Source of the DNA: Trematomus loennbergii
Taxonomy: Eukaryota > Chordata > Actinopteri > Perciformes > Nototheniidae
Assembly: GCA_012861695.1 (NCBI GenBank)
Contig: JAAOOA010000060.1
Coordinates: 18,903,625 to 18,967,624, forward strand
Reading direction: 5' to 3'
DNA length: 64,000 bases
Made by a program: the position numbers and the translations under genes. The notes beneath the pieces are model-generated. The model ran no database searches, was not told the origin of the DNA, and saw only the letters and a program-made list of their open reading frames with translations. Shown piece by piece: positions 14,205 through 35,400 of this stretch. Each line of letters begins with the position of its first letter. Positions within the stretch are counted from its first letter, which is position 1.

Positions 14205-14436
14205 TTCTTGGCAAAAACTGTATTGTTTTTGAAGTGGTGGAGAGACAATGCACAGTTTTACCCACTGCTGTCACCCATGGCCAAAGCATATCTCTCTGTC
14301 CCAGCAACATCAGTACCAAGCAAGAGAGTTTTTTCCACAGCAGGGGATATTGTAAACGCCCAAACATCCCAGCTCCTACCTGGAAATGTGGACATGCTCA
14401 TATTCCTAAAAGATAACCTGTCTGATGATGCTGAGT
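14205..14436 (+). pseudogene. hAT transposase C-terminal (dimerisation) remnant
   Basis: The frame reads KWWRDNAQFYPLLSPMAKAY, then LSVPATSVPSKRVFSTAGD, then NAQTSQLLPGNVDMLIFL. This is the hAT C-terminal dimerisation region of BED-type transposases (the P.TSVPSERVFSTAGDI block). Only about 70 codons remain and the catalytic RNase H-like fold is missing, so it cannot be a working transposase. Confidence 0.85.
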
Positions 14437-14737
14437 GAGTGAGTTAGTGAGTTAGAGTTGAGTTACTTGAAAAACTCAAGTGAAACTTGATTTATTCTAT
14501 TGCAGGGTCTGATTATTATATTGTTGATACTTTAAAATACTACTATCCTACTAAAATCCTGTACAAATCAGATTTATTATTTAATAAAGAAAAAAAAATT
14601 CAAGTAAAAAAAGAATGTAAAGAAAAAGATTAACTTTTTTTTCTCTTTTTTTTCAATATCGCGATAAATATCGTACCGTGGACTTTTTATCGCGATATTA
14701 TCGTACCGTGAGTTTTTGGTATCGTTACAGTATGAAG

Positions 14738-15012
14738 ACTACTTTAGAAAGTGAACAAAATCTCCAAAACATCGACTAATTAACCTTGTTAGCTGGTAGT
14801 TTCCAAGGTCAAACTTTGTTTGAACTCCACTTACAAGCATGGAAAAGTGCAAAGGACACAAATGGAAACAAAAAAAACTGTGCATATGCTGGAATAGAAG
14901 ATCTTGGGTTAGGGTTAGCAGCTGTTTATATGTGAAGAGCTGAGGCCTAAATTGAGTGAAAAGCAGTTTGGGATGAGAAAAAAAGATAGGTGAAACCAAA
15001 GACAATCATGTT
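14738..15012. other. gpr83 3' flank, nothing recognised
   Basis: Short intergenic stretch between the hAT target duplication and the presumed gpr83 polyadenylation site. Confidence 0.5.
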
Positions 15013-15018
15013 TTTATT
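15013..15018 (-). terminator. candidate gpr83 polyadenylation signal
   Basis: An AATAAA hexamer on the minus strand (TTTATT on plus) lies ~206 bases past the gpr83 stop. It is the first perfect hexamer noticed downstream and would give a short 3' UTR. There is no transcript evidence. Confidence 0.4.
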
Positions 15019-15223
15019 ACGGTATCTGATGGAAAAACAACATGGTGTTATTTTCTTCAATTTAAAGCCATCACAAAAGCCATATAATCTCGCTCCACTG
15101 CCGTTAAAATCCATTGTAGGCCCAGGCTTACATCTCTGAGATGTTCAGATGTCCTGTTCTTTTTAGAACATGGCAAATCCCAACCTCAGACAAAGTAATT
15201 GCATCACATTGTGGCAGTGTTTT

Positions 15224-25571
<10,348 letters not shown>

Positions 25572-25576
25572 TCACC

Positions 25577-25618
<42 letters not shown>
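25577..25618. repeat. (AG)n microsatellite upstream of gpr83
   Basis: AG run with one AAG slip, about 135 bases upstream of the chosen gpr83 ATG, hence (CT)n on the gene strand, in the 5' UTR or promoter. Confidence 0.9.
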
Positions 25619-26051
25619 ATAATATTCATTAGTATAATTTGATTTGTTGATCCAAAACTTCACAGAGCTTATGATAGTAAAGACAACACAATTGTTCTGA
25701 TGTTTTTTTTGAATGTTCTAACTGCTTACTGTTTTGATATCAAGATACGTTTTATAATTGTCATGCAAATAAATTAAAAGCGAGAGAGGCACATTTTTGG
25801 ACACAAAGTGAGACTGAAGCCTTTGTTATTTCCTGTGGAGAACTATTGTTCCTTTTGTTGTCCAATCTTATTGATTTCCAAAAAGTCTAGCTGGGTCTAC
25901 AAGGCAGGGTGTGAGCAGAGTGCTGTGATGTGTGCCTGAAGGAAGGAGCGGCTGTTTGGAGAGTTAGCCACCCTGCTTTCATGCCTTTGGCAAGTGGAGA
26001 GATGTCAAACTGTGGAGTTCCCCCTACTGGCAGCCTATGAGTCCGAAGAAA

Positions 26052-26056
<5 letters not shown>
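25619..26056. other. gpr83 5' flank, nothing recognised
   Basis: Likely promoter region of gpr83, but no TATA box or CpG island stands out. Confidence 0.4.
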
Positions 26057-26145
<89 letters not shown>

Positions 26146-26161
26146 TTGTGTGTGTGGTGTG

Positions 26162-26226
<65 letters not shown>

Positions 26227-26250
26227 GTGTGTGGTGTGTGTGTGTGTGTG

Positions 26251-26284
<34 letters not shown>

Positions 26285-26304
26285 GCGTGCGTGCGTGCTG
26301 TGTG

Positions 26305-26341
<37 letters not shown>
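26057..26341. repeat. compound (TG)n / (AG)n microsatellite, ~285 bp
   Basis: Long TG run broken by GGTG and TTGTG slips and CGTG substitutions, then (AG)12 to 26341. Its many apparent frames on both strands (Cys-Val or Thr-His runs) are not genes. Confidence 0.97.
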
Positions 26342-26348
<7 letters not shown>

Positions 26349-27964
26349 TCTCCACACTGTGTTCCTGCAGTCCCTGTCTCTGTTTTGAGTCATAACTATC
26401 AGCTCAGGCAGAAATTCATTCAAATACAGTGATATAAAGTCATTTGGGCAAATCCACAGGGGTCCTCAAAAGCCTGGATTAAATATTCAGGAGCTTGCTT
26501 ACGTTTCGATCAATTTCAAATTACAGAACTTTTAATTTGTTACACTTCATAACATCTTTGGTCTGACATTTCCACTTTACCTGAAACTTATGAGGAACCA
26601 TGACACTTTTTTTGCTATTACTTGATTTTTCTACTCATCGTCTAGGTAAATGGGAATCAAATTTAAACAGAGAATCAATAATGTTAATGGAGGGACAAAG
26701 AGTAAGAGTTGACAATATGAGTTTGCCATTCTGTTTTTGTTCTGATTCGTCACGTTTAATGTCACAAACCTGCTTCAGCAGCATTGGTTATGGTTGGTTA
26801 GGTATTTCAGTCAGACTTTAGATTGGTTGCCTGCCACCTGGTGTGGAAAATGAGTTAGATTTAGTTTTTTGCAGTAACTATGAACATTGGTTTTGGTGTG
26901 AACATGATGTGAAGAAAAATAACATTTATTATTTACTCAAGAGCCCTAAATTCATCAGTCATTACTTTTATTATAATGTGAGTCAGACATTTAAACTATC
27001 ATGGCCAAGTTCATATCTTTCATCACCTTTTATAAATAGTTTGACATTTTGGGAAAACTTTTAATCATTTTCTTGTTGAAATGAAAAGTGCCTTACCACT
27101 CATATTTCAAAATAAGCTTAACTTTGCACAACGACTGAAAGGTGGGGCAAACAGCCTGCCTCGCTTTGTTGATGGACACAAAATATTCTAATTGAAACGT
27201 TTATCATGCTTGTTTATTTTCAGAAAAAGGTCTATAAAAAAGATTATTATCATTTTCATAATGATGTTATTTTGGGATTTTCCAAATCAATATTGTTGGG
27301 CATATGAACCACCCCGTGTTTATTTTGTGAATGTCAGTTAGAACCATCTTGAACATCAATAAGCGACATTACCTCTTTCAGCATGAAGAAACAAAGGATA
27401 ACATATTATTTTCTCCTCCACATTGCACACTGTATCCCGGATTATTCCGCTGTATGAGATTCAGTCAGCAATAAGTATACTTCCTCATGAGATTTAGTAC
27501 GTTATGTGTTCAATGTTCCCAAGATACTGTAATACTTCATAATTCAGTTTTGGTACAAGGCGATAGACAGACAAGTGTTTACAGAGATCCCTCACTTCCC
27601 TGAAGGACAATGGCCTAACATCAATGTGATTCCTGTTGTGATTCTCTAACAACAAAGACCCCATTGTTATGTCCAATATTAATGCTGGGTCTGACAATCC
27701 TTCGAGCAGGGGGAAAACAATATGACACGGGCTTAACAGGATCCTCTTCACGGCAACAGCCACACACCTCTGGTTCATTACTGAGCACCTGATGCTGTTT
27801 TCAGATTTAACATCAGAAACACTACGAAACACAATTTTTAAGCATTGCTGGCCACCTCGAACTTGAACCAATAATACACCAACAGAGACACTTTATTATA
27901 ATGCTCGTATCCAACCAAGACAGAAGATGTGGCTCATACTGTGACTCATTTTTTATGTATTGTC
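26342..27964. other. no gene recognised between gpr83 and ankrd49
   Basis: AT-rich DNA. A 125-codon minus-strand frame at 27494-27871 has no recognisable domain. No MRE11 motif (DXH, GNHE) was seen. Confidence 0.4.
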
Positions 27965-28565
27965 TTGCTGAAGTGTGCATTGATTAAATGCATTTCAAAT
28001 GTGCCCACACTACACCGCTCCTCCGCTCTCTTCACTGGCTACCAGTGGCTGCCCGAATCCGCTTCAAAACACTGGTACTGGCCTACTGTGCCGTGAATGG
28101 ATCAGGCCCATCCTACAGGACCTGGTCAAACCATACACCCCAACCCGCTCACTTCGCTCTGCATCGACCAACCGGCTCGCTACTCCGTCACTGCGTGGAA
28201 GACCCGGCTACACCTCAACAAAACACGACTGTTTGCTGTTCTGGCTCCTAAATGGTGGAATTACCCATCGACATCTGGTCAGCAGAAAGTCTATACATCT
28301 TCCGTCGCAGACTGAAAACACACCTTTTTTCGACTGCACCTCGGCCAAGGAAATCTCTATACATATTTTAATAATGTACTAGCACTTAGAACAGATTGGC
28401 TTAGTTGAAGCTAATGTAGCACTTCGAATGGTTTGGCATAGTTCAAACTAATGTACCTGCATGATTCTTACTCTGTACCCTCCTGGTTGAATGCACTTAT
28501 TGTAAATCGCTTTGGATGTTGGGTTGGGATAAAAGCGTCTGCCAAATGAAATGTAATGTAATGTA
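27965..28565 (+). mobile_element. 5'-truncated LINE 3' end (L2/Rex1-like)
   Basis: Read in alternating frames it gives TAPPLSSLATSGCP / RSLHWLPVAARIRFKTLVLA, LVKPYTPTRSLRSASTNRLA, KTRLFAVLAPKWWNY and RRRLKTHLF. These are the C-terminal blocks of a fish L2/CR1-group reverse-transcriptase polyprotein. The 3' end carries AAGCGTCTGCCAAATGAA then (ATGTA)3, a typical short-repeat tail. Several frameshifts are present. Confidence 0.75.
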
Positions 28566-29894
28566 AAAATGTTCAAGTTGTCTTTTCCCTGCAAGCTTTC
28601 AAAAAATAATGTGTACAGTATTTTTTAAATGTTTTGTTGGTTTCTCTCACTATGAATGTTATGTGCTTCTGTGAAGGATGCTTAAATGAAATGCAAACAA
28701 TAGTGGATGTTTGTCGGACTTTCATATCTTATTTGTGCACATTAAGGTTTATGAGTTAACTGTTACCCCTGGACTTCTATGGGGGCTAAGCAGAGAAAGA
28801 TTGACAATATGAGCACTGTACAAACAAAGCAAAGTTATTATTAAGCTGTGATTGCTTTGCAATTTAAAAAAACGTTTTAATAATAAAAAAACATGTTCAA
28901 TAGGCTGTATATCAATAAATCTCTGCAGTCGTGTGTTTGTATGAACTAAGATGAATACTAAGAGGCTAAATAGACAAACATAGCTGCAGCGTAGCGTTTA
29001 TTGAGATGTATATTATCTGTCCACTATGCCATGGTGATTGAACAGTGAGTGCACTTTTTGCTAATGTAGACTAATGCCTTCCTTTTCTGTTGCTCGATGT
29101 TGCCATTTCTCTCTCGCTCTCTCTTTCAACAATTTCCATATGCCGCACAAAGGGCAACAGCAACCGAAAAATAACAATCTTAAAAAGTAATAAAACACTG
29201 GGTTTATTGAAGTCTCCATCTGCAGCCTGAACTGATTATGTTCCTGACAAATGATAAGTGTTTAATGGATGTATTACATCAGAAGTCTAAATTAGGAAGT
29301 CTAGCACACAAACATCTACAACATTTAACTTGAAAAAAAGTGAGTCAGTCGTGCTGGAAGAAAGATACCCTAGATTTTATTTTATTCCCCAGTGCCTGCA
29401 TTCAAAATAATGAAATAATGAATGATATGGTGTAGGTACTTTATGGTAGAACATGATGTATGTGTCATCCCCAAATGACCATGGTACCACCCAGAAAATC
29501 GGCCAAATTAGCCTTCAAATTGCTCATAGTATAAGAAATGGTGCTGAGAATACAAAGAGTCCAAGATCCCAACAAAAATAAGAAAAACATGTTTTGCCTT
29601 TTCTAAACTGGACCTTGACATTTTATTTTGTAGTATAATACAATATACTTTATTGACTCAAGGGGAAATTTGTCTTGAACTCAAATGCTCTACAAATTAC
29701 TTACGACATTGTTTGAGCATATAGCTGCCAGCAGTATTAATACAAAACAAACAGCATACATACACTAAGCAACCAGGGATAAGAGCACAGCTCATCATAT
29801 CAAGAATCTACCTTTCAAAAGAAAAAATGTGATAAATGACGAGAAATAGGATCAACACTTAAATACAACCGGAGTCAAATTCAACAGCTACCCT
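28566..29894. other. no gene recognised
   Basis: AT-rich. Bases 29630-29760 (ATACAATATACTTTATTGAC, AGGGGAAATTTGTCTTG) resemble the retroelement tail at 5920-6075 and may be an old copy. Confidence 0.4.
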
Positions 29895-30174
29895 GCAGCA
29901 CTTAAAGTAATTAAAATTAGCTGCACCTTTACCAGCTTTAATAACACTTAAATGCATCAATGATTATAATCAAAACATATCATATTTTTTTCAATCTGCA
30001 TAATGAGTACTTTTACTTGTGTTCCTTTTAAGCCTATGTTGATGCCAATACTTGTACTTTTACTGAAGTAACATTTTGACCGAAGGACTTTTACTTGTAA
30101 CAGAGTATTCCTACATTCTGGTACTTCTACTTTTACTTAAATACAACAGGATTTGAGTACTTCTTCCATCTCTG
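29895..30174 (-). mobile_element. hAT-like TACTT MITE, minus orientation, 5' decayed
   Basis: Ends GAGTACTTCTTCCATCTCTG (30174), the reverse complement of the CAGAGGTGGAAGAAGTACTC start seen intact at 44418. Internal TTAGCTGCACCTTTACCAGC also matches that copy. The other end is not recognisable. Confidence 0.7.
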
Positions 30175-30289
30175 CTAATCCAACCGAGAATAAATCTATC
30201 TGCGAGAGCAGTCTTGAATTCTCTGCAACATGACTGCACCAATGGAGGTATATTCACTCCGACCTGTGAGAGGCAGCAATGGTCCTCCA

Positions 30290-30347
30290 GTCTGCCGGAA
30301 TTACAGAAGAAGAAGAAGAAGAAGAGGTTTGTTTGAACCGAAAGAAG
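30290..30347 (+). promoter_or_regulatory. possible ankrd49 promoter / 5' non-coding exon
   Basis: CCGGAA (an ETS-type core) is followed by a GAA repeat and a GAAAGAAG|GTGAGA donor-like site. A matching acceptor lies just ahead of the ankrd49 ATG at 32276. This is the usual arrangement for a TATA-less housekeeping promoter with a non-coding first exon, but it rests only on motifs. Confidence 0.3.
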
Positions 30348-30634
30348 GTGAGAATTAAACGGAATCAGTTTGTGTTTGTTAAATAGTTGTTTTCTCTCCA
30401 CTGTGTGAGAAGAACTGTTGCTGTTTTGACAAGAGAAACGTTACTTCACCCCTTACGTGTAACGGTTGTCCGTAAACTAATGATAACGTAAAAGGAGACG
30501 TAAAATGCACAGGTCTGTGTTTTAACTTCGAGCACAACAACATATATGGTACAGTTGTGTGTGTTTACGTAAATGCCGTAAAGGAGGCTCTATTCATTAA
30601 ATGTAACGCTGAGTCTGTGTTGATATTTGTCCGG

Positions 30635-31070
30635 AGGCCTGAGGCCTGTAGTACGAATCTAGTTCAACATATCCTGGATATGTTTGAGTTAGCCGGTTGA
30701 CCTAATCCAAAACAAACGCGCTCTCGCTAAACTGTCCTACGACGCGGGTTATCAACTCGATTACTCAAGCCAGCCGTACCCTATCTAGTTAGGTGCGCGC
30801 AGCGCCATATAGATAGAATTATATATTCTATATTCTATACAATTCTATAGATTCTATCTATATGGCGCTGGGTGCGCGTTCACATAAAGGGGGTGGTATT
30901 TAGAGCGATCGACCAATCACAAACATGGACAAGCCGCGTACTGACAGCGCAGTCAACTAATATTAGACAAATATGAAGACGTTAAACTTTAAACATCCAT
31001 TACTTAAATACTTTATCCAGGATAAAAGCCACATAGCTGCACCTGCAAGGTGAATACAGCTGGTAAAAGA
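30635..31070. repeat. GC-richer repeat with strong hairpin at 30800-30870
   Basis: Begins near GAGGCCTGTAGTACGAA, a block I know from other fish repeats, and includes a perfect 20-bp inverted repeat (30800-30819 with 30851-30870, loop 31). Element limits are not clear. Confidence 0.45.
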
Positions 31071-31484
31071 AAAAGTGTTTGAATGCGTACATTAACAGGT
31101 TAATGATATCACTGTGGATCTGACTTTATTACATTTGACTCGAGTGTTTTGTCAACTTAATGTGTTGCTTAAAATAATACTTCTGCATACAGTATGTGAC
31201 AGTGTGAGTGTTGCACGGCCAGATACGGCTCAAGAAGCTGACTCAGATAAGGACATATATGATACATTGTGATGTGATATGATGTGATATGAATGATAAT
31301 GGGACACATCGACGTCTACACTCATAGTGCTGTGACTGTACGTAATGTTACTGATCCGGTTACTTATGTTGTGGCAGATGTTTAATTAAGCTTTCTTAAC
31401 GCTAATGTTATATTAGTCAGATTCATTTTCACGTTCACACAGTCGGTGATTTTTGCCGGTCGTCTTTCCTGTAACGGCAGTCTA

Positions 31485-31975
31485 AACTAGAGATGGGTGA
31501 GTCCTGATTCATCCGGATCATTAACCCGGATCCTAGTAATGAGCTGGTCGTGACGAGTCTCCCCTCTCCATTAACCCGAGTCCTTTCAGTCCTACACCTG
31601 GTGACGTACAAATTAAAACTATAAATTGCGTCACTCGCTACTCTCCTTATAACATGTAAAATCACATTACAACGTACCCCAGTCCATCTGCCTAGCCTTT
31701 AGCAAGTAGGATAGCTGGCAGAAGTTATCGTTTGGCTCAGGGGAAGCGGATCAGTGAAACTTCCTGCAGACTCAGAGCCGTAACCGTAGCAGATCCAGAG
31801 ATCCAGAGATCCAGGCAGACTCATCATGCACGAGTCAACAGCAGACTCAGATTTGCAAATCCTGACTCACTGAATCAAGGGAACTTCCTTCACTTCCTGC
31901 AGACTCGTACTACTTCCCGACTCAGAGCCGTAACCGTATAGCAGATCCAGACTCGTCATGCACGAGCATAGCCGC
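31485..31975. repeat. GAGATGGGTGAGTC repeat with internal duplication
   Basis: AGAGATGGGTGAGTCCTGAT opens a tract in which CTTCCTGCAGACTC, ACTCAGAGCCGTAACCGTA, GCAGATCCAG and CATGCACGAG each occur twice (31760-31840 and 31890-31965). The start resembles hAT ends, but no partner end was found. Confidence 0.45.
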
Positions 31976-32275
31976 GGGAACTGGGAAGTCATTTATTTAT
32001 CTGCAAATACACACTTGCAGCTGATAACACTGGCAATGATTTTATATTTATTAGACTATTCAAAAAAAATCATGCTTCAAAAAAGTGGGGGCTCCAAATA
32101 AGTGGGGGGACAGCAATCCCCCGCATCCAACGACCACTACACCAGGACACAATATTACTCTAAATTGTTCACTTTTTCATTCTGCAATTCTAATTTTAAT
32201 TTCTTCTTAGTTAGTTGTTCACTAAGTATATCTGCCTGATTTCTAATGTCTTGGTTTCTCTGAAAAAAACAGCAA

Positions 32276-32497
32276 ATGATGGAGTTTCCTGAAGATTTCA
32301 ACCAGCTTGAGCTTCTGAACACACATGGACATCTGATCCCCCGCGGAGCCAGCAGCCTGTGGACCGAAAACAAGGACGAGGAGGACGAGGTGGATGAAGA
32401 GGAGAAGTACAACAGTGAGGAGTGGTATCTAGAAAAAGAAGAAAGTCTCAAACACCTACCAAAGGTGCTCATTCTGTGGGCTGCAGAAAACAATCGC
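32276..32497 (+). CDS. ankrd49: ankrd49 coding exon 1
   Basis: This exon has 74 intact codons, from ATGATGGAGTTT to ...AAC AAT CGC before GTAAGT. It contains FNQLELLNTHGHLIPRG, nearly identical to human ANKRD49, a Glu/Asp-rich segment (residues about 31-45), EEWY and the first helical ILWAAENNR. Just upstream, CTGAAAAAAACAG|CAA looks like an acceptor, so a 5' non-coding exon is likely. Confidence 0.92.
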
Positions 32498-35400
32498 GTA
32501 AGTCATGTTTTGTCCTGGCTTGATTCTAAGAACTTAGACTTCACCCCGTTGTGACTCTCTCTAGTGGTAAATATGGGTTAAACTGGGCATAAGATAAATG
32601 TGACAGGACAGGATCAACCCTTGGTTCTCATTCTTATTTGCGTGCGTGCCTGTGTAAAACATTTAGTATTTCATTTCCTAATAGTTCAGATTCACTTGCT
32701 TTAATATTACTTCTTCGTGACTTATACAAAGACATTTTGGAAGGCTCACCATCCTCAAAAATCATAGTTTAAGCCCAATAAGAAGCCTAAGGTCTTTAGA
32801 CTTCTAGTTTGTTTATTTCTGTAAATTGGATTTAAAGGTGACTGACTTCACAAAACACATTTTTGGCCATAAATGTAAGTATTGATATGCTAAATATGAC
32901 AATTTTAGACAAACTACAAGTTAGGCTGCTCAATTAATCGTATTTTAATCGCAATTACGATTATGGCTTGCAACGATTACGAAAACAACGTAATCAAAAT
33001 AAAACGATTATTGTTTTATTATTATTATTAAAAAAATGTGTATTGGTTTTTCAGTTGAATTATACTTAAAGTTCAGGGTAATCAACTGTTAAAAATATAC
33101 TGTTCACATTTTTTTATCCAATAAATTGATGTTTTCAAAGTAAATGGATAATCGTTTTTAATAATCGTGATATCAATTATTGACCCGAATAATCGAGATT
33201 ATGATTTTTGCCATAATCGAGCAGCCCTACTACAAGTAGAAAAAATGATGAAGTGATGTCCTTTTTGACAGATATAAACTGGAACTTGAGTCTTTAGCAG
33301 AGGCAAACAACTGCCTGGTGGTAATGCTAATTATTTAAAAAACATTCACCCATATGTGACATCTCTTAATGACTGTTCTTTTGTGAAAGTAAAATGTGCG
33401 TGTCTTTCTTTTGGAAGCATTCACCCAAAAATATAACTTTTGAAGGGGAAGGAAACTTGCGAAACACTGAGCTGCTGTGTCAAGAAATAAGTGACTGGAG
33501 TTGAATTTAATTGAGAAAGAATATTTATTCGGGAGTCAGGGAGGTCAATCTCACAGGAATGCAGTAAGTGATCACTTAAGAAGAGTAAGTAATTATAGCA
33601 ATTAGGCCGCTCACCTGTTAGTACCATAGCAGTTTTCTTTCAAAGGGCCAAGGGAACTCAAAAGGTCTCAGAGAAATTACAGTTAAAATTATGATGTGAA
33701 AGATAATAGATACATTTGTTCAGCCTCCCGCTCAGGGCTTTTTACATTATTTCCACTTTCACTGAAATATCTATATCGCAATATCAATAAATATATCGTT
33801 ATTAATGTACATTTCGTGGAAATTCGTGATAAATAACCGGGATATCCGTTTTAATCTCATCCAGTGAACAAAATATCTGAGAAATCACATTGATAAAGTA
33901 ATTTAAGAGATTCAAAACGAAAACTAACATAAAAAGTGGCAAAAGCTCGGATATTGTCTCAAAGTTTATACCATATAAACATTAAAGCCTGACAGATCTG
34001 TATCTTGTCAGCATTTTGTGTGAAAATGCAGTCTGTATCCTCACACCTCCCTCACTCAACCTAACTAGCTTTCTCTAAACTGTTCTGAGCAAAGACACAG
34101 TGTGTACGCCACATGTCATTATTTAATACACTGAGTATGTTGTTGTTTGTGTGCCTGCTTCCCTTTATTATGTTAATGAAAAGCAATTGGAGTCTAATAC
34201 ATGTATTTGTGTGAGACGGGCGGTTTTCTAAGTAGGCCTTTCACAGTGAAGTATTTCTTGTTAGCTGATTATTTAAATAATGTTGCTAAAGAGACTTCTG
34301 CCAAAAGGATAACATTTATTAGTGTTTTCACAGAATTCAAAAGCAAACACTTTCTTGTGTCTTATGTTGTGCTTATTAGATAAACAAATAACAAAAGTAG
34401 TTGTAAATCATCCATGTAGTGCTGGATGATAAACCTCTCAAATTCTCAAAGCCCAATGTGACACTTTCAAAATGGGTGGAGCAATATGAAAAGAAACTCG
34501 TATGAAGATATTTTTGATCAAAACCTTTATCAATATTGCTTAGATACTGTAGGATTGACCACTGGGGATTTCACTTCATATTTACACAATGAGATATTTG
34601 ATTAATAATCATCTGTAGGCGTTATGTGGATGTAATGACTGAGTGGGTTATGGTATATAATAGATCAGCTAGAAGAGTCTGGAGGTCTGAGAAGGACATT
34701 TATTTGGGGTAATCAGCCTTTAAAACCAGGCAGAGGCACTTTGCAGTGTTTTTTGTTTTTTTTGTCGGAACAATTGTCCAAACCCTATTTGGATATGATC
34801 ATATAAATCAGCTGGAAGCAGAGAGTGGATTACAGCTTTGATTGAAAAATGATTGTTGTAGAAAGATCCAGGTGGTAAAAAGTAATTAAAATAAGTGGTC
34901 CTGACTGCAGCTGTGAGCTGGGTTTAGATTTTCCTGGTTCACCTTTCCATTTGTATTTTGTAAGAGAATTTGTGAAAGTTATGAACACATTAAAGTGGTT
35001 GATTTAACTTTAAACATCCTTTTGCACGCTCTTTCAGCTGAGGTTTAGATGCCTGTTTTTTAAGATATTTTCTTTTAATTTCGCTCCCCCAGACCTTCAA
35101 AAAATAATTTGCTGTTAATAATTCTAATGACAAAATTGGAACACCTACAATGTTTGTTTGTTGTTGTTTTTTTATCTTATAGTATAATATATTTATTATT
35201 GGTTTCTAACAAAAGCATGCATTTATGCACAGCAAGTTCTGTACTACATCTGTTGATACATTCTGTACATCTGCACAAGAGTGTGCACATTTTGAAAACA
35301 TCTAAGGAAAAAATAAGAACTTTTAAAACCTTTTGTTAAAGTCAGAAATAGAACATATTTGTATACAGAGTATACTGCCCTTTGCAAAGGAAATACATGG

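Larger units (their letters stand above)
13872..14729 (+). mobile_element. internally deleted hAT transposon with 8-bp TSD GTATGAAG
   Basis: Left end TAGGGATGTAACGATA and right end TATCGTTACA are inverted. GTATGAAG flanks both sides (13864-13871 and 14730-14737), the 8-bp duplication diagnostic of hAT. Both subterminal regions carry ATATCGNGATA-type words. Inside are a nested repeat (13978-14165) and a transposase C-terminal remnant (14205-14436). The right end lacks the outermost six bases of the left end. Confidence 0.9.

Noticed and set aside
25887..26423. Long frames of Cys-Val or Thr-His repeats on both strands
   Set aside because: Pure translation of the TG/CA microsatellite; the same applies to 22823-23020, 23388-23701 and 56636-57064.
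27494..27871. 125-codon minus-strand frame between gpr83 and ankrd49, considered as a remnant of MRE11 or another gene
   Set aside because: No MRE11 motif or other recognisable domain, no convincing splice sites, and ordinary AT-rich composition around it.
28000..28382. Overlapping 72-127-codon frames considered as a host gene
   Set aside because: Pieces match the C-terminus of a LINE polyprotein in shifting frames, and a short-repeat LINE tail follows.
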